A stretch of DNA of 64,000 nucleotides from Aphrocallistes beatrix (GCA_963281255.1 OY725499.1:1496096-1560095), one strand, 5' to 3'. Positions 11,375 through 23,124 are shown, counted from the first letter of the stretch. Notes: generated by a model not told the origin, from the letters alone. Program-made: numbers and translations.

Positions 11375-11975
11375 CAGGGTGGTTCATAAGTTCTGTGACA
11401 AGCTTTATTAGGTATAAAATTTCTTATTCCCAAACAATCTTAGTTATTATGGTCTTTAGAGATTGTAATTCGGATATTTCAGTTATTTTAAAAGATTTTT
11501 CTAAGACCTGGAACTGTGTTTTGTATGCTGAGCTTTATGGAGAAAAAATGTGCACTGGAAAGCAGCGAAAATCGCGAATCTGCCCACCGCTTCTGAAATT
11601 ATCTTCCTAGAGTCTTCAAATTCTAGGAAAAATTAGCACTCACATTTCCCTCGAACACTAAGTTTGTAAAATATAGGCTGTTAGATCAGTACATATTGAG
11701 AACCATTAGGAACAATTTTTTGGTGTTGTGGAAAAAAAGTGCAATTTTGGCTGATTTTTCAAAAGATAACGCTTTGAATTCGTGTGAAATAATAACTTTC
11801 TCTCGTTTTTTGATAAAGAATTCAATGGATTTGTGAAATATTTCAAAGGTGAATGAAAGGTATCTGGTGCTAAATCGTCATGGAACATCTTTTATGAAAA
11901 CAATTTTACAGAAGCAATGGGCACTGATTCGCGATTTTTGCTGAGCACCAGGACACAGTTTCTTCCGCAAAACAC
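11375..11975 (+). mobile_element. Family E MITE (CAGGGTGG), truncated copy
   Basis: Starts after TA with CAGGGTGGTTCATAAGTTCT and is homologous through its length to the complete 771-bp copy at 31440-32210. Shared blocks include TCTAGAGTCTTCAAATTCTA and CTCACATTTCCCTCGAACAC. The right terminal repeat is missing. Open frames inside are not conserved between copies. Confidence 0.7.
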
Positions 11976-12412
11976 ACCTCTTTGTCAAAAACTCGAATAT
12001 ATTGTCTACTGTATTAGGTTACAGCAGGAAAAAGTAATAACAAATGAAACCTTTTTAAGGCTATATATCAAAATTTATAGTAATTTTTAGATAATAAAAT
12101 CATTTATTATAAGTAAACATCATAAAGATATACCAGTTTGCCGCCGCTATGTGCAAACCAGAGGCGTAAAACTAATAATGTACAACTAATTAAAAATTCG
12201 AACCAATTTTATTTGTAATTAGGATAAATTTATCAAACTAAACATGTACTATGTATCATGGTCAATAGGGTGTTCTGAAAAATTTTTTTACCTTGTATCC
12301 TTTATTATTGGTTGTCAAAAGTTGATATTATGTCTGTAAACAACGTTAATATAAAATAAAACCCGATTACTATCCAACTACAGGTTGCGAATTTTGCTTC
12401 AAGTTTTGATAA
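11976..12412. other. Spacer, nothing recognised
   Basis: AT-rich sequence between two mobile elements. No gene or repeat signal was seen. Confidence 0.35.
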
Positions 12413-14748
12413 AAATTGTTTCAAACAACTGTTGTGATTGATAATTGCTCATACTTGACTTCACATCATTAAATTGAAGTGGTACAAATAGAATTTTACC
12501 TTTTAATAAATATCAATGTTAATATATCGTGATCAATTGACCATGTTTCTATATTAGTGTTTTTACGTGTAGAGCTAATTAATTACCACAATATTGGCTT
12601 CCTAAACAATATTATTCTATCATGCTTTTTAAATTAACTTACGCGTACGTTTGAGTATACATTATATGAGAAATCTTGTTGAAACTCCTATTTTAAATGG
12701 AAATACTGAAAAATTATTTAATCAAATTAAATATTTTGACGAATTGTTTGATATTTCAACCTGTAAATGCTTTGATAGTTCAATTGATAGAAAGTTATGC
12801 GAATGCCATGTTAAAATAACCCTCAGTGAGCATCCATTCTATGCAGACCAAAAAAACCCGGAAAGATTACAAGTTATACGGAGTGGATATGGAAATCACT
12901 GCACAGTTACACGATCGTACAAATAGAATCTTAATACAAAGCGTAGAGCTCATCCTGAAAATGAGAACCAGAAAAACTGTTGTCTAGATTTTGAAATTAG
13001 GGATGTCATTGATCCAATTGACAGTGAAGAAACAAATAATTACTACGATTCACCTTTTGAACCTCCCGCCATCTCGCTACTCAGTCTAATCAAAATCGTT
13101 ATAACTATCAAAAACTTGCAGCAACTGTAGATAGATTCAGAACTAGCAACTGAGAGGTCGTTGCATTAGTCAATGCTGCACTAATCGATCTTAATCTTCT
13201 GACCTCAGAAGTTACTTTGACTTCAAAAATCCAGTGGGAACGGGAGAAAGCTAGGGAATTTGTCATTAAAATCATACAGAAATAAACAGGGCTTTCTTGT
13301 ATAATGTTTGACGGCCGCCGTGATTGGACATTAACAGCCATTGAAACTAACGATAAGTTATTAAAGTCCAAAGAAATAGAGGAACACATTCCAATAGTCG
13401 CCGGACCTGGATCGTGTTATATAGATCAAGTTGGTCCTGAAAAGGTAGTAATATTGCAAAGGAAATATTATCAGTCCTCTCGGAGACCGATTCAATTGAT
13501 TCTCTTGCAGCGATAGTGTGTGATGGTTGGGCTACCAATAATGGTAAGTTACCTGCCGTTTGGAACTTTCACTCGATCGTCAACTTCAATGGATGATATG
13601 CATGTTACATTCAAATGAACTACCATTTAGACATCTTTTGGAAGAAATAGATGGAACTACAACAGGACCAAAATCCTTCACAGGGGAAATAGGAAAGGAA
13701 TTGAATGGCGACCTTCATTAGCTTCCAATATCAAAATTTTAAACAATGAATGGTTTTATTGATGAAATTTCTAAAGATGTATATGTTCAACTCTACAGCG
13801 ATCAACAATTCCTTTATCAAATGGGCATGTCAATTTAGAAAGGAACATTTTACCTCGAGAACTGTGGTATTGCCAACAAATCGCCAGGTGAGCTTGATCA
13901 TGCTAGATGGCTAACCAAAGCGAATATGATATTTCGTTTATACATCTCAAAAAGATCTCCATCAGAGGTTCTCAAAGTTTTGGTTTATTGTATTATTGCA
14001 TTTTATATTCAAGTTGGTTCTACATAAAACAGCATTCGATATGCACTCAAGATGCGAAAAACTTTTTCAAATTAATAACGGTTATTGGGCAATGTAGAAA
14101 AAATTGTGTTAGCGGCTTTATCTGATGAAGATAAAATAAACAGAGGAATTGCCGTAAAGAAGATTTTAGATGCAAGGAAGCTATTAAAGGAAAATATTTC
14201 CCTCAGAATCTTCAGAATTCCAACAATTAACTTTTCCGCAGACAACTATCGATGGTTGATTGGAACATCACCTCCTTTATTACAAAATTTGAGTGAGCAG
14301 GATATCCAAAATGCTATTGAACTTCCTCTCAATAATATTTACCAGTAGCCATGTCATACACAGCCAGTGGAAAGGATGGTTCAATTAGTTTCGCAGGTTT
14401 CTCCAACAGTTTGTGGTCATGATGAAAGGCATGGTCAAATTCTAAACACACTAAGTAACCGGATAGAATTCCCCGCATTTAATTCGAAAAGTGTATTTAT
14501 TGATTGGTAAGCTATTATTCTAATATTATAATGAGCTCATATATTTACGACAATATAAATTGAATAATATATTGGGAAACTAATATTGTAAAAATTATAT
14601 AGCTCTAAACACTAATATAGAAACATGGTCAATTGATCACATTATATTACCATTGATATCTAGTAAAAGGCAAATTTCCATTCGTACCACTTCAATTTAA
14701 TGTGAAGTATGAGTAAACATCAATCACAATAGTTGTTTGAAACAATTT
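12413..14748 (+). mobile_element. DNA transposon with about 190-bp terminal inverted repeats
   Basis: The left end AAATTGTTTCAAACAACTGT and the right end ATAGTTGTTTGAAACAATTT are inverted. The arms continue inward with further inverted blocks (GTGATTGATAATTGCTCAT, TTAAATTGAAGTGGTAC, TGATCAATTGACCATGTTTC) for about 190 bp. Total length is 2336 bp. It encloses the decayed plus-strand protein gene at about 12650-14510. No clean target duplication was found, so the superfamily is open. Confidence 0.75.
12650..14510 (+). pseudogene. Decayed transposon protein of an unclassified invertebrate family
   Basis: Fragments in several frames, in order: a Cys-rich block (FDISTCKCFD, KLCECHVKI, HPFYADQKNP); LNLLTSEVTLTS and FDGRRDWTLTAIETNDKLLK; EEHIPIVAGPGSCYIDQVGP; IVCDGWATNNG; LDHARWLTKANMIFRLYIS; LVLAALSDEDKINRG; FRIPTINFSADNYRWLI; and PCHTQPVERMVQLVSQVSP near the end. 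This order matches a protein family I have seen in many insect and cnidarian genomes, of unclear superfamily, presumed to be the element's transposase. Multiple stops and frameshifts show it is inactive. Confidence 0.6.
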
Positions 14749-15294
14749 AGAGAAAAAAGATTGTTATGGAGTGCTGTTTAAAGGAAGGATACATTTTTTA
14801 TTCAATGTGGTGCTTTAAGAACCGAACCATGAATCGATTGTATCAGCATATTTAGCAATACCAAGGAGTATACTAGTTGGTTAGGACTAATAAGTGCTAG
14901 TGATAATATGAGTAATATCATCTCAGTTTCAGTTGGATTTCAGTTTCAGTTATAGCAATATTATTTCAAGACCTAAAAAAGGAAAGTAAGGTTGATTCAT
15001 TGATTACATAATGGGACGTAAATAAACGCAGTTTGGATAAGAAGTCTAGCAAAAAATCAATTGAATTGAGGGAAAGAATGAACTACATATATGAGGGAAA
15101 GAATGAACTACATTTGAAATTCTAACAAATCAAGAATAACCTAAAAAAATGGATAAATAAGGTGTTTATTAAGTACTATCTAAACAGTTATTTCTTACAT
15201 TTCTTGGCTTTCTTTTCTTTGTATTCCAGAAAATTTATGCAATAAAAATCTAAATCTATGTTAACTTTCATCCCTATTGCTCACTGTTTGAACC
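14749..15294. other. Spacer between two elements
   Basis: Contains two short direct repeats (GAGGGAAAGAATGAACTACAT twice near 15070-15111, and CAGTTTCAGTT-type repeats near 14925-14955). No gene was recognised. Confidence 0.4.
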
Positions 15295-15470
15295 TGTAAA
15301 GAAATAGTAAGAAAATTATATTGTATTATGATGGCGAACATGAAGATTGAGAATTCCAATTGGTTAATTAGTAGAGTGAGTTTCAGGAAATCATTTAAGA
15401 GTAATATATATATATTGCATCAGTATCGAGATTGGATGTATGACAGTATGGAGATTATTAAAGACTAATT
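15295..15470 (+). repeat. 5' LTR of the gypsy-type element
   Basis: Aligns by eye with 18246-18420 over most of its length, with an indel in the ATATATAT stretch. Starts TGTAAAG; the 3' border is uncertain. Confidence 0.65.
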
Positions 15471-15536
15471 AATTGTATCTTACAATTAGTAGTAGAGAGT
15501 AATTGAAGAGCCGAGCGTTTGCTACAATTCCTCATA

Positions 15537-15900
15537 TATTTGACAGTGGTGACTTTGAGGAATGGTTATAATGCTATGAGATATGTGCAGCAGCTAATGG
15601 GTGGAAGGAAAAGGAAAGGCTCTTCGATTACCAGTGCTCTTGGAGAAATAAGTTTTCTCAGTATACTTTGGGATGGAGGAAGAAAAGAGAGAATATCGAG
15701 GCCTGAAAAGAGCACTATAAAAGTATTTTCAACTTCAAGAAACTAGTTTTATTGCACTAGATGAATTTGATCGAGGATAATCCTTCCTAACAATTTGGAG
15801 GTTATAGGAAAGTTTTAATGAGTACTGATGAGCGGAATTCGGTTAAATCATGAATTCACTGTGGTTTCAAGTTTTGTTATTTTTATTTGGGAAAGGTTTT
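15537..15900 (+). pseudogene. gag-like fragment
   Basis: The plus-strand reading FDSGDFEEWL-stop-CYEICAAANGWKEKERLF resembles the N-terminal part of the gag region of invertebrate Ty3/gypsy elements (a Trp-rich 'FEWL..FE.CA.ANGW' pattern). It is followed by a ragged frame with FIALDEFDRG. A stop interrupts the conserved block. Confidence 0.5.
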
Positions 15901-16314
15901 CTTTCAGCTCACAAAATAAGGATAGATTTTGAAAGAATTGATTGAATGAATGTCCCTTGGATTTATTTCACCACTCGACTCTAAAAAGGAGGTTGTGAAT
16001 CGTTCAAATTTGATCAAAAATCAAGTGGATTGCAAGGATAACTGGAAAAAAGATCAAAATACATGTTAGGTATATAATACATTTCTTAGACCTTTCCCTA
16101 GATCGGTTTCACTAATAACATCAGAACCGGAATCTAGTGGTTTTGAAGAATAGTATATTCAATGTTTCTATCAAGATTCTAAGTTTGAGTTGCCGAACTA
16201 TCCTTTCCAGTCGGAAGAGCTTATTTGAGAATACCAAGATCGGTTCTTTATCAGTCCTGGAAAGTCTAACGTCGCAATTCATCAGATATATACAGAAGGA
16301 AGCCGGGCAATTTG

Positions 16315-16830
16315 TGTACAGTCAAGACGAATGCCAGCGCATTATAAATCTGAAGTAGAAATTCAAATACAGAAAATAAACCACACTCGATCAAGGAATA
16401 ATTAGAGTAATAGCCCGTGGATTGTGCCAGCAGTTTATGTGATATGATGGATGTTTAAGAATCTATGTAGATTATCGTGAATTAATGAAAGAACAATTAG
16501 AGACGCTTACCCTTTGCCTTTGATAGAAAATATACGATCTCATCTATCTGGGGATGTGGCATTTTCTACGTTGGCAATAAATAGTGATTACTGGCAATTA
16601 ACATTCACCCTGACGATCCTCATAATACAGCTTTAACATCTGGTCCAGGGATGGGATTGTATGAATCCGTGTGTATGGCGTCTAGGGTATGCAAAGGACC
16701 TTCTTTTAAAGAATGATGGAAACTGTGCTGCGAGGTGTTAAAGCATGCAAAGTAATTATTGACGATATTCTCATATTTTCATCGGAAAGGAAACCTTTTT
16801 CTGCTCAAGCAACAAGATCAGATCCTTCTA
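16315..16830 (+). pseudogene. Reverse transcriptase remnant
   Basis: Across three frames: RRMPAHYKSEVEIQIQK, SNSPWIVPAVYVI, LRICVDYREL, RDAYPLPLIENIRSHLSGDV, AFSTLAINSDYWQL, then HPDDPHNTAL and GPGMGLYESV, and finally VIIDDILIFS-like codons near 16755-16780. These are the ordered blocks of gypsy reverse transcriptase, including the segment with the first catalytic Asp region (FSTL(D)INS, here Asp replaced by Ala). Several frameshifts and stops; non-functional. Confidence 0.8.
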
Positions 16831-17884
16831 AAGTGACAATTCAGGATTGGCCTAATCTGAAGTCATAGGCGCCCTACAGCAATTTTAAGTATTGCTTCTT
16901 ACGATGGGTATTTTGCCAAATTACGCTGTTGCGGAATAATTCAGTGGTGATTTTCCAAATATGGAAGCAACTCAAAATAGCAGATCGGATTTCGGATCGA
17001 GAATATCAAGTAAATATAATCGGGGTTGCTCGCAGAATGATAGTAGAACCTGATGAAATGAAGGAATCGTTTTTACACCAAAATTATTATTCACCCAGTG
17101 CAGGCAATATATATATATATATCTACAAATATATATGGCAATTCATAAAATTTTCCGCAGCATTTACTGATGCATGATTCTATTTCTAAGAAGAGTCAAC
17201 GTAACTTTGACGTCCTAACCTTTAACTTCAAAATACAACGGGATAAGTTTGAATCTCCAGGATATTCGGTTTAGAAAATCCAGATACATTTGTTTTTCGC
17301 CCGGCTGATGTATTATCTGGGACGTTGGAATTACTGTGGGAGGTGGGAAGCAATGTAGAATCTATCTCAGGCTCAATAAAAAAAAGGTGTTGAAACAGCT
17401 GAGGTGACCTGGTTTTCATACTTTTACGCTCTGGCAGGATTTTTCTACGTATATCGTTCCGATGCGACTTCCCTCGTTTCTTCTGATGACACTGTCACAG
17501 GGATGGATAGGCAACAAACAAAATCAAAATCAAAATCTCGAGAAAAACCAGAATATTATATATAGAAAAACTCGGTAGATTTCTGAATCCTCGAGTTCGC
17601 TCATGGAAAATCCAATTCTCTGTGATTTTGTCACAGTAAAATCACTCAATGACAGGTAAGTCCGAAGAGAATATTGTTGGATATGTTGAATTCTTATGTT
17701 GCGAGAATAGAACAATGGGAAGAGATTATTCTTTTATTAATCGTATAACACTTTGTATCATGCTTCAAACAAACAACTTTCTTACAAATATATAAGTTAT
17801 CTCCAATAGGATATGAGAAGCAATTAAAGGAAATACTTGAGAAATGTGAACATACGTTCGTACACATCTTACAATCGAGCAAGA

Positions 17885-18080
17885 TATGATTTGGGGTAGG
17901 AGATGAAGTATGGATTCCTCACAGTAGTAAATTTGACCCTCGTTGGGGAGGGAAATGTAAGGTGGCGGAGATAGTAAACGATGTTAACCTCAAACTGATC
18001 AATGAGGACAGAAGAAGACGGATAGTCCACGTGAAAAGAGTAAGGCCAAGATATGTGCGGGATCTGAAAAACAATAAAAT
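17885..18080 (+). pseudogene. Integrase C-terminal (GPY/F-like) fragment
   Basis: Reads VGDEVWIPHSSKFDPRWGGK, then CKVAEIVNDVNLKLINEDRR and RRIVHVKRVRPRYV. This is the small C-terminal module that follows the integrase core in gypsy elements, where GPY/F is expected at GGK. It sits just upstream of the polypurine tract and 3' LTR, the expected place. The catalytic core itself was not recognised between 16.8 and 17.9 kb. Confidence 0.7.
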
Positions 18081-18245
18081 AAGGGGATTTGGATGTCCAT
18101 GAGAAATGGCTTAAATGCAGAGTTTAGTTCCGAAAGAGATCAAGTATAGGAAAGTGATCATATGAAAAACTCAAATGTCTTCACGTATCAAAATTACCAC
18201 AATACCGGAGAGATTATATTTTATTTTAATACATTAAGGGGAGTG

Positions 18246-18420
18246 TGTAATGAATGATAAGTATATTGTATTGTAAAGGAGGACACCAAGATCGAGAATT
18301 CTGATTAGTTAATTAGTAATGAGTTTTGAAGTTATTTAAAAGATATATATATAGGTATATATATATGGTATCAGCATCGAGATTGGATGTCTATAAAGAG
18401 ATTATTAAAGACTTATTATA
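18246..18420 (+). repeat. 3' LTR of the gypsy-type element
   Basis: Begins TGTAATGAATGATAAG directly after AAGGGGAGTG and parallels the 5' LTR. The end is set where the two copies diverge. Confidence 0.65.
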
Positions 18421-18591
18421 AAATAGTAAACTGCATACTCAACTATTCATTCAAACTAACTAGTTTTCGAATACATGTATAGGTAAATTTTAGATGGAAA
18501 ATATAGAGAACGAAAGACACCTAAGTTTAGCATTATCGCGTACTAAATATCAGTAAATTTTCTAAGTGATTTAAGAAAAACTATAACTCAC

Positions 18592-19073
18592 TTCTCAGTA
18601 AATTGAGATTCAAAAAATCTGATTCTTTGGATTCCTTGAATTCCAAATGGTATTTGTGATAATTCATAAGTATGAGGCATCGTAGCAATAGAATGACGCA
18701 CATATGAATCATTGGTGGTTGAGAGATTTACTGTAGATTGAGGTAATGGAGTCAAAGGAAACGCGATAGAATTAGGACGAATATGAGGATTCTCGTTAGA
18801 ACTGTAAAAATTCTGAATAAGATACGATGAACAATGAGGACTAATAGCTACATCAGATTTTAATTCATTTGGGGATTCATGATTTAAAGCATGATTAGAA
18901 TGTACATATTGACTACCAGTAAAGAGACTATTACCAGAATTAAAATTAGAATTAATTGAACATTGACTTGAATCACCAGTTGAATAATTTCTGTGTTTAC
19001 TCTTAGGGGAGATAGCTGAGCTCATTTCGATAATATTTGGAGTAGATTGGATAGGAATATTTGAATCTGTACT
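18592..19073 (-). CDS. Putative host gene, exon 3 (internal, largest)
   Basis: Minus-strand segment of 482 bp open over its full length. It lies between acceptor TGATTTTATAG (exon begins at 19073 in phase 0) and the strong donor GAGAA|GTGAGT (exon ends at 18592 in phase 2). The translation begins STDSNIPIQSTPNII and includes MSSAISPKSKHRNYSTGDSS and a long Ser/Asn-rich, apparently disordered stretch (SINSNFNSGNS, FYSSNENPHIRPNS). It ends FFESQFTE. No known domain or transposon motif was seen. Its length, lack of stops in an AT-rich background and consensus splice borders make it the best single exon of the gene. Confidence 0.65.
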
Positions 19074-19538
19074 CTATAAAATCATAATTATTAATCAAAA
19101 ATATTTTCTCTAAAATTTCGAATATTTTAATATAATCTCATAAGTCAAGGATTATTACATAGTATACTGAAACATTTATTGAGGAACAAGTAGTAGAGTT
19201 AAATTTGTCCGGTGCACACTGTCGAATCATAGGGGGATTTCACGATAATCACTAAAATAGCCCATGAGATTATCAAAGTTAAGGGGAAATTTCATTAGAT
19301 ATAACCAGAAAATATGAAAAGGGGTTAGTTGAATACTTTAACTATTGTTCGACGGGCTCAAATTAGTAAAACATGGGACAGTTTCAATTATCCGACAGGA
19401 GTTGTATAAATTTGGACGTTTGAATTATTGACTATCTTGAGAACAAATTGAAGGATTGAATATAATAAAATAACGCACAGTGAACACATCAGATCATTCT
19501 TCGAAAAAAAGGGAGTTGGAATCAGAACTAAATGATAT
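19074..19538. other. Intronic sequence, nothing recognised
   Basis: AT-rich spacer between host exon 3 and family B copy 1. No gene or repeat match was found. Confidence 0.35.
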
Positions 19539-19856
19539 ATTTGTCCATAGCATTCTATATACTAAAGCAATGGCACTCACCAAAAAATTGGTACCATGGA
19601 TTGGTTAAATACTTCAATCCTAAAACCGCTAATTAAATAACTGTTATTATCAACTATATAATTATCTCATATTGTGAGTTAATGGTTGTTTAAATATTCA
19701 TTTTGAAAATATTATGTAACCACAATATTTATATTTACTTCACATACAACACTAGTGTATTACAATAATGCATTATTTTGCTGCATATTATTTCTATTAC
19801 TCATTTATAATACCTCACTTGACAACACTAATTGCATAAATCATTATTTGGACGAG

Positions 19857-20009
19857 ATGTCTTGTCTCGCGCCTGACTCTACTTCCAAATACAGAGGAGT
19901 AGAACACTTCATGAAGTTTTTCAATTTCCTAAAGATGGTGCTCTTCGTGAAAATGGTATTGAGCCATTCCAAGACGTGTGAATACTACCAGAACAACAAG
20001 ATCCCAAGG
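19857..20009 (+). pseudogene. THAP-like exon in family B copy 1
   Basis: ATG at 19857 gives MSCLAPDSTSKYRGVEHFMK. The paralog at 27628 gives SCVAPGFTSKYRGVEHSMKF and FFNLPKDGALRE. Both exons end at AAGG|GTGAGT. The pattern C-x4-(C) then FF.(L)PKD..LR resembles the N-terminal half of a THAP zinc finger, found at the N-terminus of P-element and Kolobok transposases. The second metal Cys is not Cys in either copy (S or F). Copy 1 has a frame change after MKFFNF. The THAP assignment is from pattern only. Confidence 0.45.
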
Positions 20010-20485
20010 GTGAGTGATTTCTTAAGTAATGTAGTTAATTATTCTAGAATCATGCATATACATACTCAAATTGGGTAGAAACAATTGGCTGAATTTAAAA
20101 GACTAAGAAAAAGTGTTGCCTTCCCCAAATTTAGTAAATGCAATCCTCGTTACTACAAAAACGTGGGCATAAGTACCTTTTTTTAATTCAGATAAGTGCA
20201 ATTTATCTAAACGTGCTCCAAATTAATATCGGAATTATCTAAACGTGCTCCAAATTAACATCTTTCCAACCTGACAAGCCTGCTGGTTGTCAGGTTGGAA
20301 AGGCGAAATGTAATTTTGGCCCTCAAGATTTTCCATTAGTCAACTTCAGCCGGACTGTTAGCTTATATCATGGATAAGAACAATGTAGACCAGAACTAAA
20401 CTGTTGAGTTCTTGAAATTCGTTAATGATGTTTAGAAAATGTTCAATGTGAATCGGGTAGGGAAGAATAGTCGTTTAACGACGAT

Positions 20486-20638
20486 CATAGGCGTAACTAT
20501 TTTGTTTTTTTCACGGTTAGCTGGGGTGGCGAGATTTGTAAACATATATCAAACTAATGTGGCATGCCACCCCAAGTCAACATAACATTTAGGTTTGGGT
20601 GGCACGCTACCCCTGCCACCCCTGGAGTTACGCTTATG
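20486..20638. mobile_element. hAT-type MITE, 153 bp, inserted in family B
   Basis: Ends CATAGGCGTAACTATT and GGAGTTACGCTTATG are inverted, with GGGTGGC(A)-type inverted motifs inside. The 8-bp flanks are ACGACGAT and ACAACGAT. The paralogous sites in the other two family B copies (near 28170 and 31305) read TTTAACGACGATG without the insert, showing the original site and an 8-bp duplication. Confidence 0.85.
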
Positions 20639-20974
20639 ACAACGATGTATCTGCATCCTCAGCAGAAATTTAAAAGATTTATTCAAGCCCTTCCCGTGCT
20701 AATATTATTCATTTGGCATGTGCTACTATGGAACTAGAACATTGTACACTTCTAATAAAGTTAAGACCTATATAGTATAATGCACTAGTATTGAAACAAG
20801 AGAATAGTAAACTTGCTAAATTCAAGAACTAATTTAATATATTCTTTGTTTATTTAGTCAACTTCACAGACTGTAGAAGTCCTGGAATGTGTGACTATAT
20901 TCTATTGAAAGTCCGAGTGTGATTGTTCCTTAGTACCTTGTAGAAGTATATCGTTCCCTTATGATGCCTCAAGT

Positions 20975-21185
20975 CTCAGGTCGGTCAAGTCAAGTCAAGT
21001 CTGTCCCTCAAGCTAAGTCAAGTCTGTCCCTCAAGCTAAGTCAAGTCTATCTCCCAAGCTAAGTCAAGTCTATCTCAAGCTAAGTCAAGTCTGTCTCTCA
21101 AGCTAAGTCAAGTCTATCTCTCAAGCTAAGTCAAGTCTATCTCTCAAGCTAAGTCAAGTCTGTCCTTCAAGCTAAGTCAAGTCTC
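20975..21185. repeat. Minisatellite, CAAGCTAAGTCAAGTCT units
   Basis: About nine tandem units of 20-24 bp on the theme CAAGCTAAGTCAAGTCTGTC with a variable CTC linker. The same minisatellite with different copy number occupies the equivalent place in the other family B copies (28618-28810 and 32345-32465), so it is part of the element. Confidence 0.9.
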
Positions 21186-21489
21186 AATATTGTGATTAAC
21201 TATTCTTTGGATATTTTGTATGTATTAAGTATTAAATAATTCCACTATGTGCATTAAAAACCAAATAATATATCTCATTTCAATTGTTCTGATATAATAG
21301 TTAGTTTGTCAGGGTAGGTGAATGCCGAAATTGATGGAAAATTGAATTATCTACAATATAAAAATTATTGGTTTTGAAGTATTTAACCAATCCATGGTAC
21401 TAATTTTTGGGTGAGTGCCATTGCCTTAGTATATAGAATGCTATGATTTGTCATATTCTGTATAAAAAAAGAAAAATTGTATCTTCGCA

Positions 21490-21905
21490 CATAGGGAAAC
21501 TCGATAAACAGAGCCCATTGCTTTCAAATAACTTTCCAGGGCTCTCAAATTCTAGGGAAAATTAACTCACACCTTTTTCGCTACATTATTTTGGTAGAAA
21601 TTTACGATGTTCAGATCAATGCATATTGAGACTTTTAGAATCAGATTTTTTGGTGCCGTAAAAAAGTGGCATTTTGGGTGATTTTGCTAAATGAAGCTAA
21701 TTTTGAATTCGCGAATGAATATCCTTCTCTCATTTCAGAAAATGAATTCAATGGATTTGTGAAACATTTCTATTTTGAATGAACTGTATCTGGTTCTAAA
21801 TCATCATGGAGAATGGATGGCGCACTCACCATATAAAACAGAGTTTCAGTTCTGAGAATCTTTTAAAGTCATTTAAATATTCGAATTACAATATCTTAAT
21901 ATATC
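21490..21905 (+). mobile_element. Family E MITE, internal fragment
   Basis: Matches the middle of the elements at 11375 and 31440 (CTCTCAAATTCTAGGGAAAA, GGTGATTTTGC..AATG, AATTCAATGGATTTGTGAAA, TCTGGTTCTAAATC). Both terminal repeats are missing. Confidence 0.65.
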
Positions 21906-22177
21906 TGGAAATGGATGAAAAGAAGATGAAATACTGATATTACTCTCAAAATAATAATTATGGTTTAATTATAATTTGAAGTAGAACCAAAATTATATTA
22001 TTGAGAGTAATATACTTAATTGGCCTTGTTTTTCAACGATGGTAGGAGTCTGTTGGCAGGCATTGTCTTTAGCAGGCTATGACAAAGGCAATTATTCAGG
22101 GAAAATAAACTAAAAAACTAACAATGATCACGGTCCTATTTTAAATAATTTGCTGAATTTCAAGTTCAACTTTAATA

Positions 22178-22943
22178 CTTAGGGCATTCAAAAAGTTCTC
22201 ATCCCAAATCTGTATCTCAAATGATAGTGAAAATAGGATATTTTCTATTTGTCTATTGTATTCCTTAGGGGATCAGCTTCCAATTTGTATATTGGTTTAT
22301 TTTACAAGGACAATTGTTGTGGTTCCTACATTATATTTTTGTACATCGGTTTAAGGTAGTCCCTTTGAACGTGATTTTTCGGGTTCCCTTTGATATATTT
22401 CAGTTCTGAGCAAATTTAGATTAAAACTGATCCCTCCATCGAATTCTACGCATCAACTAACATATAGATTGAATTTTCTGAAGTATTATAGTTTGAGGCT
22501 GAGGGAATACTATGTTTTGAAGTGGTTTACTACCATTTTTGTCCCACTTTTTGAGTGGCGAAAATTGACAAAAAATCCACTAAAAGTAGCATGATATTTT
22601 TTCAACACGAGCAATACTATTGAACACCTCCCGTTTACTTTTTCACATTGGTTCTTAATTATTTAACCTTTTAATGACCTTATTCTACGATTTTCACAAC
22701 TTTTATTCTCCAAATTTAGTTTTAAGCCATTTTCAATGGGGAGATTCCAACTTTTCGACACTACCCTAAACCGATGCACAAAAAATATAATGTAGGAACC
22801 ACAATAATTGCCCTTTTAAAATAAACCAATATCTAAATTGGAAGCTGATCCCCTAAGGAATACAATGGACAAATCGGAAATATCCTATTTTCACTATCAT
22901 TTGAGATACAGATATGAGATGAGAACTTTTTGAATGCCCTAAG
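22178..22943. mobile_element. 766-bp palindromic MITE, copy 1
   Basis: TA-flanked element with arms of about 200 bp: left CTTAGGGCATTCAAAAAGTT, right AACTTTTTGAATGCCCTAAG. Inverted blocks continue inward (GATCAGCTTCCAATTT, TGTGGTTCCTACATTA, ACATCGGTTTA). It has no coding capacity. The copy at 41542-42307 has the same length and, by eye, differs at only about two positions, so transposition was recent. TA duplication and long arms fit a Tc1/mariner-mobilised MITE. Confidence 0.9.
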
Positions 22944-23124
22944 TATCACACTTCAATATGTCTTCTCTATTCTTTCATTTATCAATACCATGGTATATAA
23001 TTACAATATTGTTTACTAATTCACAATTAGACACTAACAACAACCAAATTTGATTGAAATTCAATACTAACTCCAAGACCGAGAGTAGTTAGTTTGTGTA
23101 AATGTTTAATAAGAGAATATTCGT

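Larger units (their letters stand above)
15295..18420 (+). mobile_element. Decayed Ty3/gypsy-type LTR retrotransposon
   Basis: Two direct repeats frame a gag-RT-integrase order. The 5' LTR (15295-about 15470) and the 3' LTR (18246-about 18420) share TGTAA starts, TATATTGTATT, GAGAATTC.GATT.GTTAATTAGTA, ATCGAGATTGGATGT and GATTATTAAAGACT. A purine-rich tract ATTAAGGGGAGTG lies directly before the 3' LTR. LTR divergence is considerable and all frames are broken. LTR 3' borders are approximate and no target duplication was confirmed. Confidence 0.75.
19546..21445 (+). mobile_element. Family B DNA transposon, copy 1 (1900 bp)
   Basis: Terminal inverted repeats of about 75 bp: left starts CATAGCATTCTATATACTAA, right ends TTAGTATATAGAATGCTATG. 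The flanks carry an exact 7-bp duplication ATTTGTC (19539-19545 and 21446-21452). The interior contains a THAP-like first exon (19857-20009) with GTGAGT donor, a minisatellite (20975-21185) and a nested 153-bp hAT MITE. No transposase catalytic region was recognised, so this is probably an internally deleted copy. Two relatives lie at 27514-29108 and 29380-32713. Confidence 0.85.

Noticed and set aside
17228-17882. Minus-strand frames of 60-63 codons inside the gypsy-type element
   Set aside because: They lie opposite the plus-strand retrotransposon and carry no motif.
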